Part shown: one piece after another, positions 1 through 10,093 of the stretch
How positions within the stretch are numbered: the first letter of the stretch is position 1
Layout of the letters: each line of letters starts with the position of its first letter
Assembly (NCBI GenBank): GCA_947462335.1
Contig: OX381704.1
Location: 120,896,065 to 120,960,064 of the forward strand
Reading direction: 5' to 3'
DNA length: 64,000 nucleotides
Source of the DNA: Harmothoe impar
Lineage: Eukaryota > Annelida > Polychaeta > Phyllodocida > Polynoidae
Made by a program: the position numbers and the translations under genes
Notes under the pieces: model-generated
The model's database searches: none
What the model was told of the DNA's origin: nothing
What the model saw: the letters and a program-made list of their open reading frames with translations, nothing else

Positions 1-269
1 TGTATGTATATCTATAGGTGACTGACCGGCCTGTATGGAGAGATGCTATAGAGAACGGTGGCTTTATGCTGTGTTATATAGTGTTATACTTGATGCTGTA
101 GGTGACTGACCGGCCTGTATGGAGAGATGCTATAGAGAACGGAGGCTTTATGCTGTGTTATATAGTGTTATACTTGATGCTGTAGGTGACTGACCGGCCT
201 GTGTGGAGAGATGCTATAGAGAACGGTGGCTTTATGCTGTGTTATATAGTGTTATACTTGATGCTGTAG
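1..269 (+). repeat. 84-bp tandem repeat carrying a 3' splice site and exon start (4 copies with the exon)
   Basis: Copies of the exon start TAG|GTGACTGACCGG occur at 18, 102, 186 and 270, an exact 84-bp spacing. The 270 copy continues into the real exon; the others diverge after about 47 exon-like bases into TATGCTGTG. Each copy keeps a TAG acceptor and the first ~47 nt of the exon. Each copy ends in TAG in the exon frame, so the upstream acceptors cannot give an open longer exon. Confidence 0.9.
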
Positions 270-3200
270 GTGACTGACCGGCCTGTATGGAGAGATGCTA
301 TAGAGAACGGAGGCTTCGTGCAGCAGACAGAGAGCCTCACGTGGAGCGGCAAACCAGAGGAACACATCAAGACGGAGATGGAGAAGTTGGAGGAGGACAG
401 CGACGACGAGGGGGACAAGTAAGGACGCATGTCGCTAATAGATGACATTTGTTGTCATGATGCACCGATGCAGCCCTGGCGGTGTTGCATTGGTGCAACA
501 TGCCGACCCTACAGGAGTGTCTCATGCCCATAGGGTCGGCATGAAGCTTGAAATGAGCACTGGAGTTACTCGCCTGAGCTGCATAAATGCATCATGCCCA
601 CCAAAGGCATGGTGCATTAATGCATTGTTCACTAGTCGCCCTTAAACATTAACCTTATATTAAAGGACCGCAGCATGAGTGTATGTGCGCTTAATAAGAT
701 TAAAACATATTTTTGGTTTAAATTATTTTTTAAGCGCGCAAAGCGCTTATTACATCAAATGCGGTAAATGAATGAGAGTTTGGAGTAAGTAGCTAAATGT
801 TGGTTTGTGCTGCAGGACTGCCGAGAACAAGGTGGTACACGACCTGAAGAGGGCGCTGCTACAAATAGAGCAAGGCATCGACAGCAAGTACCTCAACCCA
901 CCACTAGGTGAGCACAACTTGTATTTTTTATTTCTTCATAACGTAGGCATTTATTGTGACTACGCATGGTACAGTCATAATGTACGAGTTGAAATGTTGG
1001 ATTCGTCGAAGTCAGTCGTCTTCTCAGAATCACGTGTTAGCATCCTTACACAATTATCTGCACACCGCTGATAACACCTCACATTCCACAATTTAATCAT
1101 TCTTTCAACATGTTTGTTGCGAAAAAATGAGAAATAGTTTTCAAGTCGCAATTTACGATAATCAATGATCACTTAAATTTCACCTCAAGCACGACACTTT
1201 AGTTTGTAAGTTATTAACCCTTTAAGGCGAGTAACTCGCCAGTGCTGCATTCAAGTATCATGCTGACCCTGCAGGGTTGAGACACTCCCAAAGGGTCGGC
1301 ATGATGCACCAATGCAGCGCGGATGACGACAAATATAATCTTTTATTGACATTGCGGCCATAACGGGTTAGTTAGCTCCACGTTCACAGTTCACCCCTCA
1401 CTCACACACCTTGTGTTGTCACACTGTAGGTGAAGACGAGAAAGCTAAACGTGCACGACAAAAAGCCACCATAGAGCAGGCCTTTAAGGGACTGCAGGAA
1501 GGGGGCAAGGCCAAGGACAAGGCCAAGGACACAACCAAGGACACAACCAAGGAGCACAAGGACAGCGACAGCAGCTCAGAGAGCGACAATGGTGAGAAGA
1601 CAGGGAACCCGGAGGGGGGAGGGGGGGAGGGCTTCAGTGGCGCCATGAATATAACCTTAGTTGTCGAAATGCCGTTAAACATCCATTACTCACTCATTTA
1701 CTCATGGATTGATATAGTCAAATTTTTCCTTACTGCCAGTTTTTTCATGTCGCAAAGACCTAGGCTAGACTTCTTGACATTTATTGACTTTGTTTTGGAT
1801 GTTATAAAGAGATGGGTTGCGACAGAATTATGACTGACTGACCCTTTAGAAATATGAGGTACCGTCATTTTGAATGTATTTTCTAATGCTGCAGTTCAAA
1901 TTGTATCACAAGAGTCCCACCATAATTCCTCTGCCTTTTTATAGTCCTCTATTTTACAAAGTCTCACTTCACTACACTCCACTTCACTTCACTACTTTCA
2001 CCATTAATAAGTAACATGAACAGGTTTTTGTGGATGGGTCTTTCTCTGTTTCTGTCCTACAGAGGAGGGACATGTCAACCATGTATCAAGAAAGGGTCCT
2101 TTTTATAATATATTATAGTTGTTATGTTGGTATTTACTTATAGCTGAATCCTCATTACATTGCCTGTATTGGCTGTATTTGCAAACATTTCACATCAGGA
2201 AATCCACAAAATAATTATCTTTTAAATAACTTGTATCATAATGCAGGTCTTTGAGGTTATTATATTTCATGTATTTGTCAGTCACACTTCAGACTTTAGA
2301 AAACGTTATCAACAACTTTTTCTGAAATATCACCAGTTCTTTCAATGTCTATAATGCTGTATTACATTGTACAGAGGAGGGGGGGGGGGGAAAGTTCACC
2401 CACTCCATTTGATTGAAGGTTTACATTTGCAGACAAGCACCCACCCCCAATTTATAATTGTTTAAAATCCAAAATCTGTAGACCAATTTCTTTCTGGGTG
2501 TGGTCTAATGCTGTGTATTGTTGTACAGAGGAGGAGAACCTGATTATGATTTTTTCTAAAAAGTCCCTGTTTCTTGCTACCTTTGTCTATAATGCCCCAT
2601 CTCTGGCTATGGTCCAGTGCACAAGCACTGCCTATACAACCCTATTTACATTACTATATATACAGTCATACTTGCATTCACATAATTTCATACTCATTGA
2701 CATGATTCATACTATATATAGGATAGGTAGATTGCACAAGCAATGCCCTCCTTAATTCTATTTAAAAGAAAACATCAAACACAGATCGCCAACACTACTA
2801 TCATTCATCTGTAAGAAGAATTCTATCAATTGGCTACTGCTATGCCCAAACAGACCTGGGGTGGAACTCAGTTTATGTATTTATATGTTTGCACTTATAT
2901 GTACATAGCTCTTCCAATTCAGCTCTTGAAAATCGTAGTGTGAACCATAACTTTGTCTGAAATTTAAAAAAATCTTACAATTGTGTGTTGTAGAGGAGGA
3001 GAACGAGGCGATGAAGAAGACGCCCCTGGAGCGCTGGGAGGAGTCTCTGATGGCCTCGACCTCCCTGCCCCAAATCTTCCTGCACATCTCTGTCCTAGAG
3101 CGCTCCATCGTCTGGTCCAAGTCTGCCCTGCACGCAAGGTGTAGGATCTGCCGCCGCAAGGGGGACGCCGAGAAGATGTTACTGTGTGACGGGTGTGACA

Positions 3201-6200
3201 GGGGGCAGCACATGTACTGTCTGAAACCTGTAGTTAAGGTGTGTTATGTAGTATACTGTACATGTAGTGTAGAAGTAGTACATGTAGGGAGTATAGAAGG
3301 GGGGCACAGAGAAGATGTTACTGTGTGACGGCTGTGACAGGGGGCAGCACATGTACTGTCTGAAACCTGTAGTTAAGGTGTGTTATGTAGTATACTGTAC
3401 ATGTAGTGTAGAAGTAGGGAGTACATGTAGGGAGTATAGAAGGGGGGCACAGAGAAGATGTTACTGTGTGACGGGTGTGACAGGGGGCAGCACATGTACT
3501 GTCTGAAACCTGTAGTTAAGGTGTGTTATGTAGTATACTGTACATGTAGTGTAGAAGTAGTACATGTAGGGAGTATAGAAGGGGGACACAGAGAAGATGT
3601 TACTGTGTGACGGGTGTGACAGGGGGCAGCACATGTACTGTCTGAAACCTGTAGTTAAGGTGTGTTATGTAGTATACTGTACATGTAGTGTAGAAGTAGT
3701 ACATGTAGGGAGTATAGAAGGGGGACACAGAGATGTTACTGTAGACCTGAACTTTAGAAGTAGGTGTAGGCTGTACAGATATGCGTCCCAGAGGACCATT
3801 CCTGTAATTCATGTCAATCCACTGAGTAAAAAATTTAGGGGGGGGGAGGGGCACTCATGAAATGCCCCTTTTGAATATCAAAACAAGGTAAATCTCAACT
3901 GAATGAATTCATTCCTGGACCAATATTAACATTCATCTATTTTGACTTTACAGAAAATCCCCGAGGGAGACTGGTACTGTGTGGACTGCCGCCCTAAGGT
4001 GATCGTCCAGACGCCCCGTAAGGCACGTCGCAGCCTGTCTACACGCACGGAGGAGAGTGAGGAGGAGGAGGAGGAAGAAGAGGACGAGTCGGACGATGCA
4101 CAGGAACTAGAGTCAGACGAGGAGGAGGAGGAGGAAGCACAGGACTCGGACGCTGAGGTGGCCGACAGTGATGACGCAGAGGACGATGATGATGACGACG
4201 ATGATGATGATAGGTAACTTTTTCACCACTTATGTATTCAAAAACTTTTTTTTTTGCAGTGAGATTATTCTAGATGTACTTCTAGCTTGTCTGTTATTCT
4301 TCTAAATTACCGGTAACATAATGTCAACACTTCTTACAGCGATGATGATGATGAAGATGATGACGATGATGATGATGACAGCGATGAGGAGGAGGAGGAA
4401 GAGGAGGAACCTCAACCCGTAGCCGTCAAGTTAATCAAATGTAAGTGATTTATCATGTCTTTACTTTTATTGTTAAGGCTGATTTCAATGATAGGTATAT
4501 GAAATAAGAGTTTATATAATGATCCACAGGAATACTTACAATAACTGACAAAGGGAAAGTCATGGAGAATGTTGGAGGGCTAGGGAGGGTGGGGGGATAT
4601 TTTGACAAAGTCCATTAGAATGTATCATTTGCTTGTGAGGTTTATTCAAAATTGAAGACCACCTGGCGCTTTATTTCAATGACAAATTTACCTTCGGGCG
4701 CACTAGTTATTTTCACTGTAGACGCAGTAATAAGAAGGACTCTCGGTCTTTGTAGCTAAGGCGCGCGGTCGTCCCGGCTCGGCGCCGTCCTCCGGTCGCT
4801 CTACCCCCAATCTGAGCTCCGGGCGGCGCAGTAAGGAGCCCACCCCCGCCGACACCGGCCGCACCTCACGTAACCGGCAGAGTCTGGACACCTCAGGGGG
4901 ACCCCCCGCCAAGCGCTCCCGCACCAGCCTAGACAAGCCCCCCAAGGGCCGGGTGAGCGATGCGGGAAGCAAGCGCAGCAGCCTCGCCGGTCGCAGCGCC
5001 GGGAAGAAGACAGCGAGCGAGCCGAGGAAGGTCGCCGCTGGGAAGAGTCAGGAGAAGGCCGGCCAGGGGCGACACGCTCGGTCTAACAGCGCTAAGGGAC
5101 GCCAGAGTCTGGACACGGCCACAAAGGGCAGCAAGAGGAAACTACACCTGGACGACGGTAAGCAACCCACTGAGGGACTCATCTAGGGACAGGACGGGGG
5201 GGGGGGGGGGTAGGACATGGCTGGGTGCCTGGGACACCGCTGGGTGCCTGGGACATGGCTGGGTGCCTGGGACACGGCTGGGTGCCTGGGACACGGCTGG
5301 GTGCCTGGGACAGAACGGGGTGCCTTGGACACGGCTGGGTGCCTGGGACACAGCTGGGTGCCTGGGACACGGCTGGGTGCCTGGGACACGGCTGGGTGCC
5401 TGGGACACGGCTGGGTGCCTGGTACACGGCTGGGTGCCTGGGACAGAACGGGGTGCCTTGGACACGGCTGGGTGCCTGGGACACGGCTGGGTGCCTGGGA
5501 CACGGCTGGGTGCCTGGGACACGGCTGGGTGCCTGGGACACGGCTGGGTACCTGGGACACGGCTGGGTGCCAGGGACACGGCTGGGTGCCTGGGACACGG
5601 CTGGGTGCCTGGGACACGGCTGGGTGCCTGGGACACGGCTGGGTGCCTGGGACACGGCGGGGTGCCTCGGACACGGCTGGGTGCCTGGGACACGGCTGGG
5701 TGCCTGGGACACGGCTGGGTGCCTGGGACACGGCTGGGTGCCTGGGACACTGCTGGGTGCCTGGGACACTGCTGGGTGCCTGGGACACTGCTGGGTGCCT
5801 GGGACACGTCTGGGTGCCTGGGACACGGCTGGGTGCCTGGGACACGGCTGGGTGCCTGGGACACGGCTGGGTGCCTGGACATGGCTGGGTGCCTGGACAT
5901 GGCTGGGTGCCTGGGACATGGCTGAGTGCCTGGGACCAATTGTAATGGCTTAAGTTAACAATCTTAGACTTCAAATCAATAGATGTTAAATAGCATAAAC
6001 CTTTGTTAATTCATTGAACATAATGCCTTTATACCAGTAAATATTAAATCATTTTAATTCAGTATAAAGCTTTGTTCATTCAACCTAAGGGAGTGGTCAT
6101 TTTTTAACAACAGGGGGGGGTTGGTGGATTTGCCTTGAAGGGGGCGGACCAAAAAAAATTCGACCCCTCTTGAGGGGGGGACCAAAAAAATTACACCCCT

Positions 6201-8894
6201 TTTTAGCGAAAAAGCCCGTGCGATACTATAGCTCAAAGGGGTCGACCACGCTCATTTTCAACCTGCCTAGGGGGGGACCGAAAAATTTGTGACCCCTTCC
6301 GCGGGGGGGACCAAAAAAATTTCGACCCGCTCGCGCGAAAATCCACCGACCCCCCCCCCTGTTGTTAAAAAATGACCACTCCCTAATGCCTGTATATTGT
6401 GTTGTAGAAGAGGAGGAGCCGGTGAGTAAGAAGACGGTCAGTAAGAGTAGGGGCGGGGAGGACGCCTCTCAGCTCAAACTCTGTGAGAACCTGCTGCTGG
6501 AGCTGGCAGACCACAAGGACGCATGGCCCTTCGCACGGCCCGTCACCAAGAGGGAGGTGAGCAGATCTACGTAATTCTGTGTACGGACTGGCATGTGTAC
6601 CTGGTATCAGATAATGACAACAGTTTCAGGGTCTGATGACCTGCAACTGTAAAGGTAAACTGCTAATGGGCATGGATGTTGCCTGGATAATTAAGTGTGC
6701 CTGGGACCACCTTTGGGGTGCCTGGGACCAGCTTTAGGGGTGCCTGGATAATGGGCAGTGCCTGGGACCAGCCTTTGGGGTGCCTGGGTAATGGGGGGTG
6801 CCTGGGTAATGGGGGGTGCCTGGGACCAGCTTTGGGGTGCCTGGATAATGGGCAGTGCCTGGGACCAGCCTTTGGGGTGCCTGGGTAATGGGGGGTGCCT
6901 GGGACCAGCTTTGGGGTGCCTGGGTAATGGGGGGGGTGCCTGGGACCAGCATTGGGGTGCCTGGGTAATGGGGGGGGGTGCCTGGGACCAGCTTTGGGGT
7001 GCCTGGGTAATGGGGGGGTGCCTGGGACCAGCTTTGGGGTGCCTGGATAATGGGCGGTGCCTGGGACCAGCTTTGGGGTGCCTGGATAATGGGGGGTGCC
7101 TGGGTAATGGGGGGGGTGCCTGGGACCAGCTTTGGGGTGCCTGGGTATTGTAGAGGTTGCGGAAAACTTAGTCATTGGATCGGCCGGGAATCGAACCACA
7201 GACCTCTCGCACCGGTGACAAGCGTGCTAACCGTTACACTACCAACCCGTGACTACTCTCCGCTCCCTACGTTACTGGATCGGTATGGTACAGAGGGGGA
7301 GGATTACCCAGGTGTTTCACCCCTTCGGGCTTTCCACCAGGGTACGGGGAATCCGACCCCTACACTACCCCCACCAGCTTCCATTATGTCCTCTCGATTC
7401 GGATTTTCCGGGGGGTTACCAACCCTGGGCTTTCTCTCCCTCCTAGAAGGGGCTTTATCAAGCAGTTACAGAGAGTCCCAGCCCCCGGAGTATAGAGGCA
7501 CCTAGCACCAGGCATTCTCACCCACCAGAGACCGAAGGTCCCAATGAGGCTTTATCAAGCAGTTGTTGAGATACCCTGACTTCCCAGCAATGGAAGCTTT
7601 CCACACCATACCGATTCAGCCAATTCTGTTGACTAGACTCCATGCTTAACTCCAACTACCCGTACTAGGATCCAGTTCTCCTTCCCAAGGCCCTTGTACA
7701 GGGGGCCCTGTTTTCTCCTTCGGAACCCTAGCAAGTTGGAATGCTCCTGCCGACTAGTCAACGTACTACCCGATTCATCGCGGCAGATCCACCAGTGTAG
7801 AGGTCGCGGAAAACTTAGTCATTGGATCGGCCGGGAATCGAACCACAGACCTCTCGCACCGGTGACAAGCGTGCTAACCGTTACACTACCAACCCGTGAC
7901 TACTCTCCGCTCCCTACGTTACTGGATCGGTATGGTACAGAGGGGGAGGATTACCCAGGTGTTTCACCCCTTCGGGCTTTCCACCAGGGTACGGGGAATC
8001 CGACCCCTACAGTATTAAAGGGGGATGCCTGGGACCAGGATTGTTTCCCTTGTCTGACTTTCCTGTCTACTTGCGTTTTTAGGCCCCGACTATTTCAACA
8101 TCATCCAGACCCTGATGGACTTCCATGTATACTAATGACTGTATGTTTGTCTCTAGGCCCCCGACTACTTCAACATCATCCAGACCCCGATGGACTTCCA
8201 TGTATACTAATGACCGTGTGTTTGTCTCTAGGCCCACGACTACTTCAACATTATGCAGACCCCGATGGACTTCCATGTATACTAATGACTATGTGTTTGT
8301 CTGTAGGCCCCCGACTACTTCAACATCATCCAGACCCCGATGGACTTCCATGTATACTAATGACTATGTTTGTCTCTAGGCCCGATGGACTTCCATGTAT
8401 ACTAATGACTATGTTTGTCTCTAGGCCCGATGGACTTCCATGTATACTAATGACTATGTGTTTGTCTGTAGGCCCCCGACTACTTCAACATCATCCAGAC
8501 CCCGATGGACTTCCAGACGATGAAGGCCAAGATGAACAAGTACTCGTACCTGGAGCCGTGTGCGGTGCTGGAGGACCTCCGACTTATCTTCCAGAACTGT
8601 GAGCGCTACAACGTCCCCGACGCCCCCGAGTACCTGGCCGGGCAGCGGCTGTGTCGGCACTTTGTGCAGCGGGTCAAGGAGCTGAAGCTGGACGCCGTGC
8701 TGTCTCAGCAGGCAGCGGGCAGCAACAAGGGCAGCACGGGGGGCAGTAAGGGCAGCAGGGGCAGCCCGGGCAGCAGCACCAAGGGCAGTAGGACCAGCCC
8801 CGCAGCCACCAACAAGTCCAGCCCCAAGGTGAACGGGGGAGGAGGGTCGCCTGGGGAGGGCAAGTCCCGGCGACGCTCAGGCAGACGGACTTAA
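270..8894 (+). CDS. BAZ1A: BAZ1A/ACF1-like chromatin-remodelling subunit, 3' part, 9 exons
   Basis: Coding exons: 270-418, 816-907, 1430-1591, 2994-3238, 3954-4213, 4340-4440, 4756-5157, 6408-6556, 8472-8894. Every junction is GT-AG and every phase matches, giving 660 codons plus TAA. Order of parts: a linker with LLQIEQGIDSKYL (about 65-77); a conserved block before the PHD (TPLERWEESL to WSKSALHARC); a PHD finger (184-228) with all eight ligands C184, C187, C199, C202, H207, C210, C225, C228; acidic Asp/Glu runs; a basic Ser/Arg region; a bromodomain (about 496-598) with the WPF shelf (510-512) and acetyl-lysine Asn N567; a Gly/Ser/Lys tail ending in RRRSGRRT. Known family role: partners the ISWI ATPase in ACF/CHRAC nucleosome spacing. 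The PHD (KGDAEKMLLCDGCDRG) favours BAZ1A; parts of the bromodomain (MDFQT) also resemble BAZ1B, so the invertebrate single-copy BAZ1 is possible. The N-terminal WAC and DDT regions lie outside the window. Confidence 0.88.
422..815. repeat. Intron with a GGCGAGT/ACTCGCC-type dyad repeat
   Basis: Intron between BAZ1 exons 270-418 and 816-907. Positions about 455-640 hold a degenerate member of the dispersed dyad repeat seen throughout the window (TGATGCACC.ATGCAGC, TTACTCGCC, TGCATCATGCC). A second member lies in the next intron at about 1219-1345. No coding signal seen. Confidence 0.7.
1592..2993. other. Intron of the BAZ1-like gene with acceptor-like duplicates
   Basis: No exon is supported here. 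Sequences like the start of the next exon (ACAGAGGAGG) occur at about 2060, 2373 and 2525, each preceded by a plausible acceptor AG. The last copies TGTACAGAGGAGGAGAAC, close to the real junction TTGTAG|AGGAGGAGAAC at 2994, then diverges. They look like decayed duplicates of the exon start. Confidence 0.5.
2994..3238 (+). CDS. BAZ1A: BAZ1-like exon: pre-PHD helix block and first part of the PHD finger
   Basis: Encodes residues 136-216. It carries six of the eight PHD ligands (C184 to C210); the last two (YCVDC) are in the next exon. The first donor, AAG|GTGTGT after 3238, joins in frame to AAAATCCCC at 3954. The final ~70 nt plus donor are repeated downstream. Confidence 0.9.
3171..3745 (+). 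repeat. About 140-bp tandem repeat of the PHD exon end plus splice donor (4 copies)
   Basis: The string AGAAGATGTTACTGTGTGAC recurs at about 3171 (in the exon), 3310, 3452 and 3591, with a fragment near 3727. Each full copy encodes MLLCDGCDRGQHMYC, then ends in the same AAG|GTGTGT donor and ~70 bp of intron. The copies are nearly identical, which implies recent amplification. Confidence 0.93.
3954..4440 (+). CDS. BAZ1A: BAZ1-like exons: PHD end and acidic tracts
   Basis: Exons 3954-4213 and 4340-4440, phase 2 joined through an AGC Ser codon. The first gives IPEGDWYCVDCRPK, closing the PHD, then long Glu and Asp runs. The second continues the Asp/Glu run and ends near VAVKLIK. The acidic tract is split by a 126-bp intron between GATGAT repeats, so both exon edges sit inside a GAT/GAG microsatellite-like stretch. 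Confidence 0.85.
4756..5157 (+). CDS. BAZ1A: BAZ1-like exon: basic Ser/Arg-rich low-complexity region
   Basis: A 402-bp GC-rich exon (acceptor TTTGTAG, donor ACG|GTAAGC). It encodes a basic disordered segment beginning KARGRPGS, an AT-hook-like GRP core, with two copies of RQSLDT (about 50 residues apart). It links the acidic region to the bromodomain. Confidence 0.85.
5200..5935 (+). repeat. Intronic 19-bp minisatellite (GGGTGCCTGGGACACGGCT)
   Basis: About 38 tandem copies of a 19-bp unit directly behind a G run, inside the intron 5158-6407. Because 19 is not a multiple of 3, all frames stay open for hundreds of codons; these are not genes. Variants (ACATGGCT, ACTGCT, AGAACGG) recur in blocks, showing segmental copying within the array. 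Confidence 0.95.
6089..6383. mobile_element. PIF/Harbinger-like MITE (copy 1)
   Basis: Terminal inverted repeats GGGAGTGGTCATTTTTTAAC / GTTAAAAAATGACCACTCCC, 295 bp, flanked on both sides by TAA. A 3-bp TWA target duplication is the PIF/Harbinger signature. The interior is G- and C-run rich with no ORF. It ends about 25 bp before the bromodomain exon at 6408, so it may supply part of that exon's upstream splicing context. Confidence 0.85.
6408..6556 (+). CDS. BAZ1A: BAZ1-like exon: start of the bromodomain
   Basis: Acceptor GTTGTAG, donor GAG|GTGAGC, phase 1 in and phase 0 out. Encodes an acidic/basic linker, then CENLLLELADHKDAWPFARP, bromodomain helix Z and the WPF shelf. It joins in frame to APDYFNII at 8472. 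Confidence 0.9.
6690..7150 (+). repeat. Second intronic minisatellite (GGGTGCCTGGGACCAGCTTT and GGGTAATGG variants)
   Basis: An alternating array of two related units sharing the core GGTGCCTGGG, which is also the core of the array at 5200-5935 one intron upstream. The units alternate a ...ACCAGCTTTG form with a ...TAATGGG form of variable G-run length. Confidence 0.9.
7151..7367 (-). mobile_element. tRNA-derived SINE, copy A
   Basis: Read on the - strand it has an A box (TAGTGTAACGG) and a B box (GGTTCGATTCC) in a tRNA-like arrangement, followed (lower strand, towards the left) by a non-tRNA region. The second portion, TTACTGGATCGGTATGGTAC to CGACCCCTACA, recurs in other elements. A nearly identical copy lies 647 bp downstream. 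Confidence 0.8.
7368..7797. other. Spacer between two SINE copies
   Basis: About 430 bp containing two GGCTTTATCAAGCAGTT motifs about 100 bp apart. No coding signal, and no terminal repeats apart from the flanking SINEs. The SINE-spacer-SINE arrangement may be a local duplication or two independent insertions. Confidence 0.4.
7798..8010 (-). mobile_element. tRNA-derived SINE, copy B
   Basis: Nearly identical to 7151-7367 over its length, same orientation, including the A and B boxes and the ATCCGACCCCTACA end. The high identity suggests recent insertion or local duplication. Confidence 0.8.
8075..8471 (+). repeat. Tandem repeat of the bromodomain-exon acceptor and exon start (7 acceptor copies including the real one)
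   Basis: Acceptors TAG|GCCC occur near 8081, 8154, 8232, 8306, 8379, 8424 and the real 8472. The first four copies carry up to ~50 nt of exon-like sequence (PDYFNIIQTPMDF) and then fall into TCCATGTATACTAATGAC, which includes a branch-point-like TACTAAT; the next two are shortened units of about 46 bp. Every copy thus has branch point, pyrimidine tract, AG and exon start. Confidence 0.92.
8472..8894 (+). CDS. BAZ1A: BAZ1-like terminal exon: bromodomain core and C-terminus
   Basis: Encodes APDYFNIIQTPMDFQTMKAK, the BC-loop FQNCERYN with the acetyl-lysine-binding Asn, helix C (YLAGQRLCRHFVQRV), then a Gly/Ser/Lys-rich tail ending RRRSGRRT and TAA. Start is set by the last TAG|GCC acceptor because only that copy continues into MDFQTMKAKM. 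Confidence 0.93.
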   Translation, partial: APDYFNIIQTPMDFQTMKAKMNKYSYLEPCAVLEDLRLIFQNCERYNVPDAPEYLAGQRLCRHFVQRVKELKLDAVLSQQAAGSNKGSTGGSKGSRGSPGSSTKGSRTSPAATNKSSPKVNGGGGSPGEGKSRRRSGRRT

Positions 8895-10093
8895 AGTTGT
8901 GGCTGTAGGACTTGATGTTATTGTGAGGAGGCTGCAGCTTCTACTAAGTCATATCACCCAGTACAGCCGGGGGGGGGCGTAGAGGGCTGCCGGGGGGGGT
9001 GTGGCACGTAGAGGACTGCCACTGGTACTGTGAGGAGGCACACATGTGTCACACCGACCACACAGGAGAGAAACCTGTCACCCGGTCACTGACTGCCTCC
9101 CCACCTCCCCCCGTGGTAGACACCCAGTACTTACCTACATTACACAACTAGAATCATGACATTCCACAGATGGAGTAGGAGGCTGCAGCATGATTCAGCC
9201 CCAGAGGCCTTACCTGGACCCTGCCCCACAACACTGCTGTAGTACATGGGAGGGGGGGTGTTGAGACATGATGTCTACCATGCCACCATGGGACTAGGGA
9301 CTAGTTCACAGCCGTGTACCTCATGACGTAGAGCTGTGACTTGAGTGCTGACATGCACCCAACTGTTATAGATTAATTACTGTGAACGTGGATATGTTCA
9401 CTGGTGTAAATTTCCGCGGATTTGCTAAAAAGTTCTATTTCTCAAGGATTTTAATTTGTGAAATCTGCGAATATATGGACTGTGCAAAATAAAATATGTT
9501 TTTACAGTACCACATTATTATATACATCAATCAATGAGACACATCAAAAGTTGTTGACTCATCCGGGACAGACTGTTACCACAAGCAGACCGAGAGACTC
9601 TGCTTAATAAACACGATGCATTTAACTTCAAGTTTCACATCTGCCACCACCACATGCCAATCCTGTATTTATCACCAGAAGACAGGTTTGGAGGTTTACC
9701 GACAAATGTAGAGTGTTCAATTTATATTTTGTTACCCATGTAGCCGCAGCGTGTGTCAGAAGGGAGGAGTGTGTTGACATGTGCCGTGGTGCAGGTGGAA
9801 TTATTCCCAATTATTGTATATATTTAACACGATATAAAGACACTGCATCGCTCAAATCGCGTTAAGAGGCATAGCTGATATAAGGAATGTCGCTCAGGTC
9901 TTTCTATGACACCCGTAATAAACTTGTACACTGTTTTATTTAAATTATTGTGACACAAAGATGAACTGTTCCTTTCTCTGACGAGCGCGCAGTGACGCTA
10001 GGATACCTGCCGGCGCCATTTTAAGCAGCATGTTTTGATTGTTGACTGTCAGCTGAGTGGAGACTGACGGCGTCGAGTTGAGATAGAAATAAA
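8895..10093 (+). other. 3' UTR region of the BAZ1-like gene with candidate poly(A) signals
   Basis: AATAAA occurs at 9488-9493, 9606-9611 and 10088-10093. Which is used cannot be told. The segment 9375-9510 starts TTACTGTGAACG and ends TTTTTACAGTA, a weak inverted repeat that may be a decayed MITE. Near 10009-10021 GGCGCCATTTTAAG resembles a reversed YY1 site. Confidence 0.5.

Noticed and set aside
5142..5974. Six overlapping long ORFs (240-320 codons) on both strands
   Set aside because: All are translations of a 19-bp tandem repeat; a period not divisible by 3 leaves every frame open. No conserved protein and all inside an intron.
7151..7260. Functional tRNA gene (and at 21165-21235 and 26527-26597)
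   Set aside because: A and B boxes exist but acceptor stems do not pair and bodies continue into repeat sequence; these are SINE heads.
7694..8602. 302-codon ORF
   Set aside because: A chimera of a SINE copy, acceptor repeats and a shifted frame of the bromodomain exon; the true exon uses another frame.
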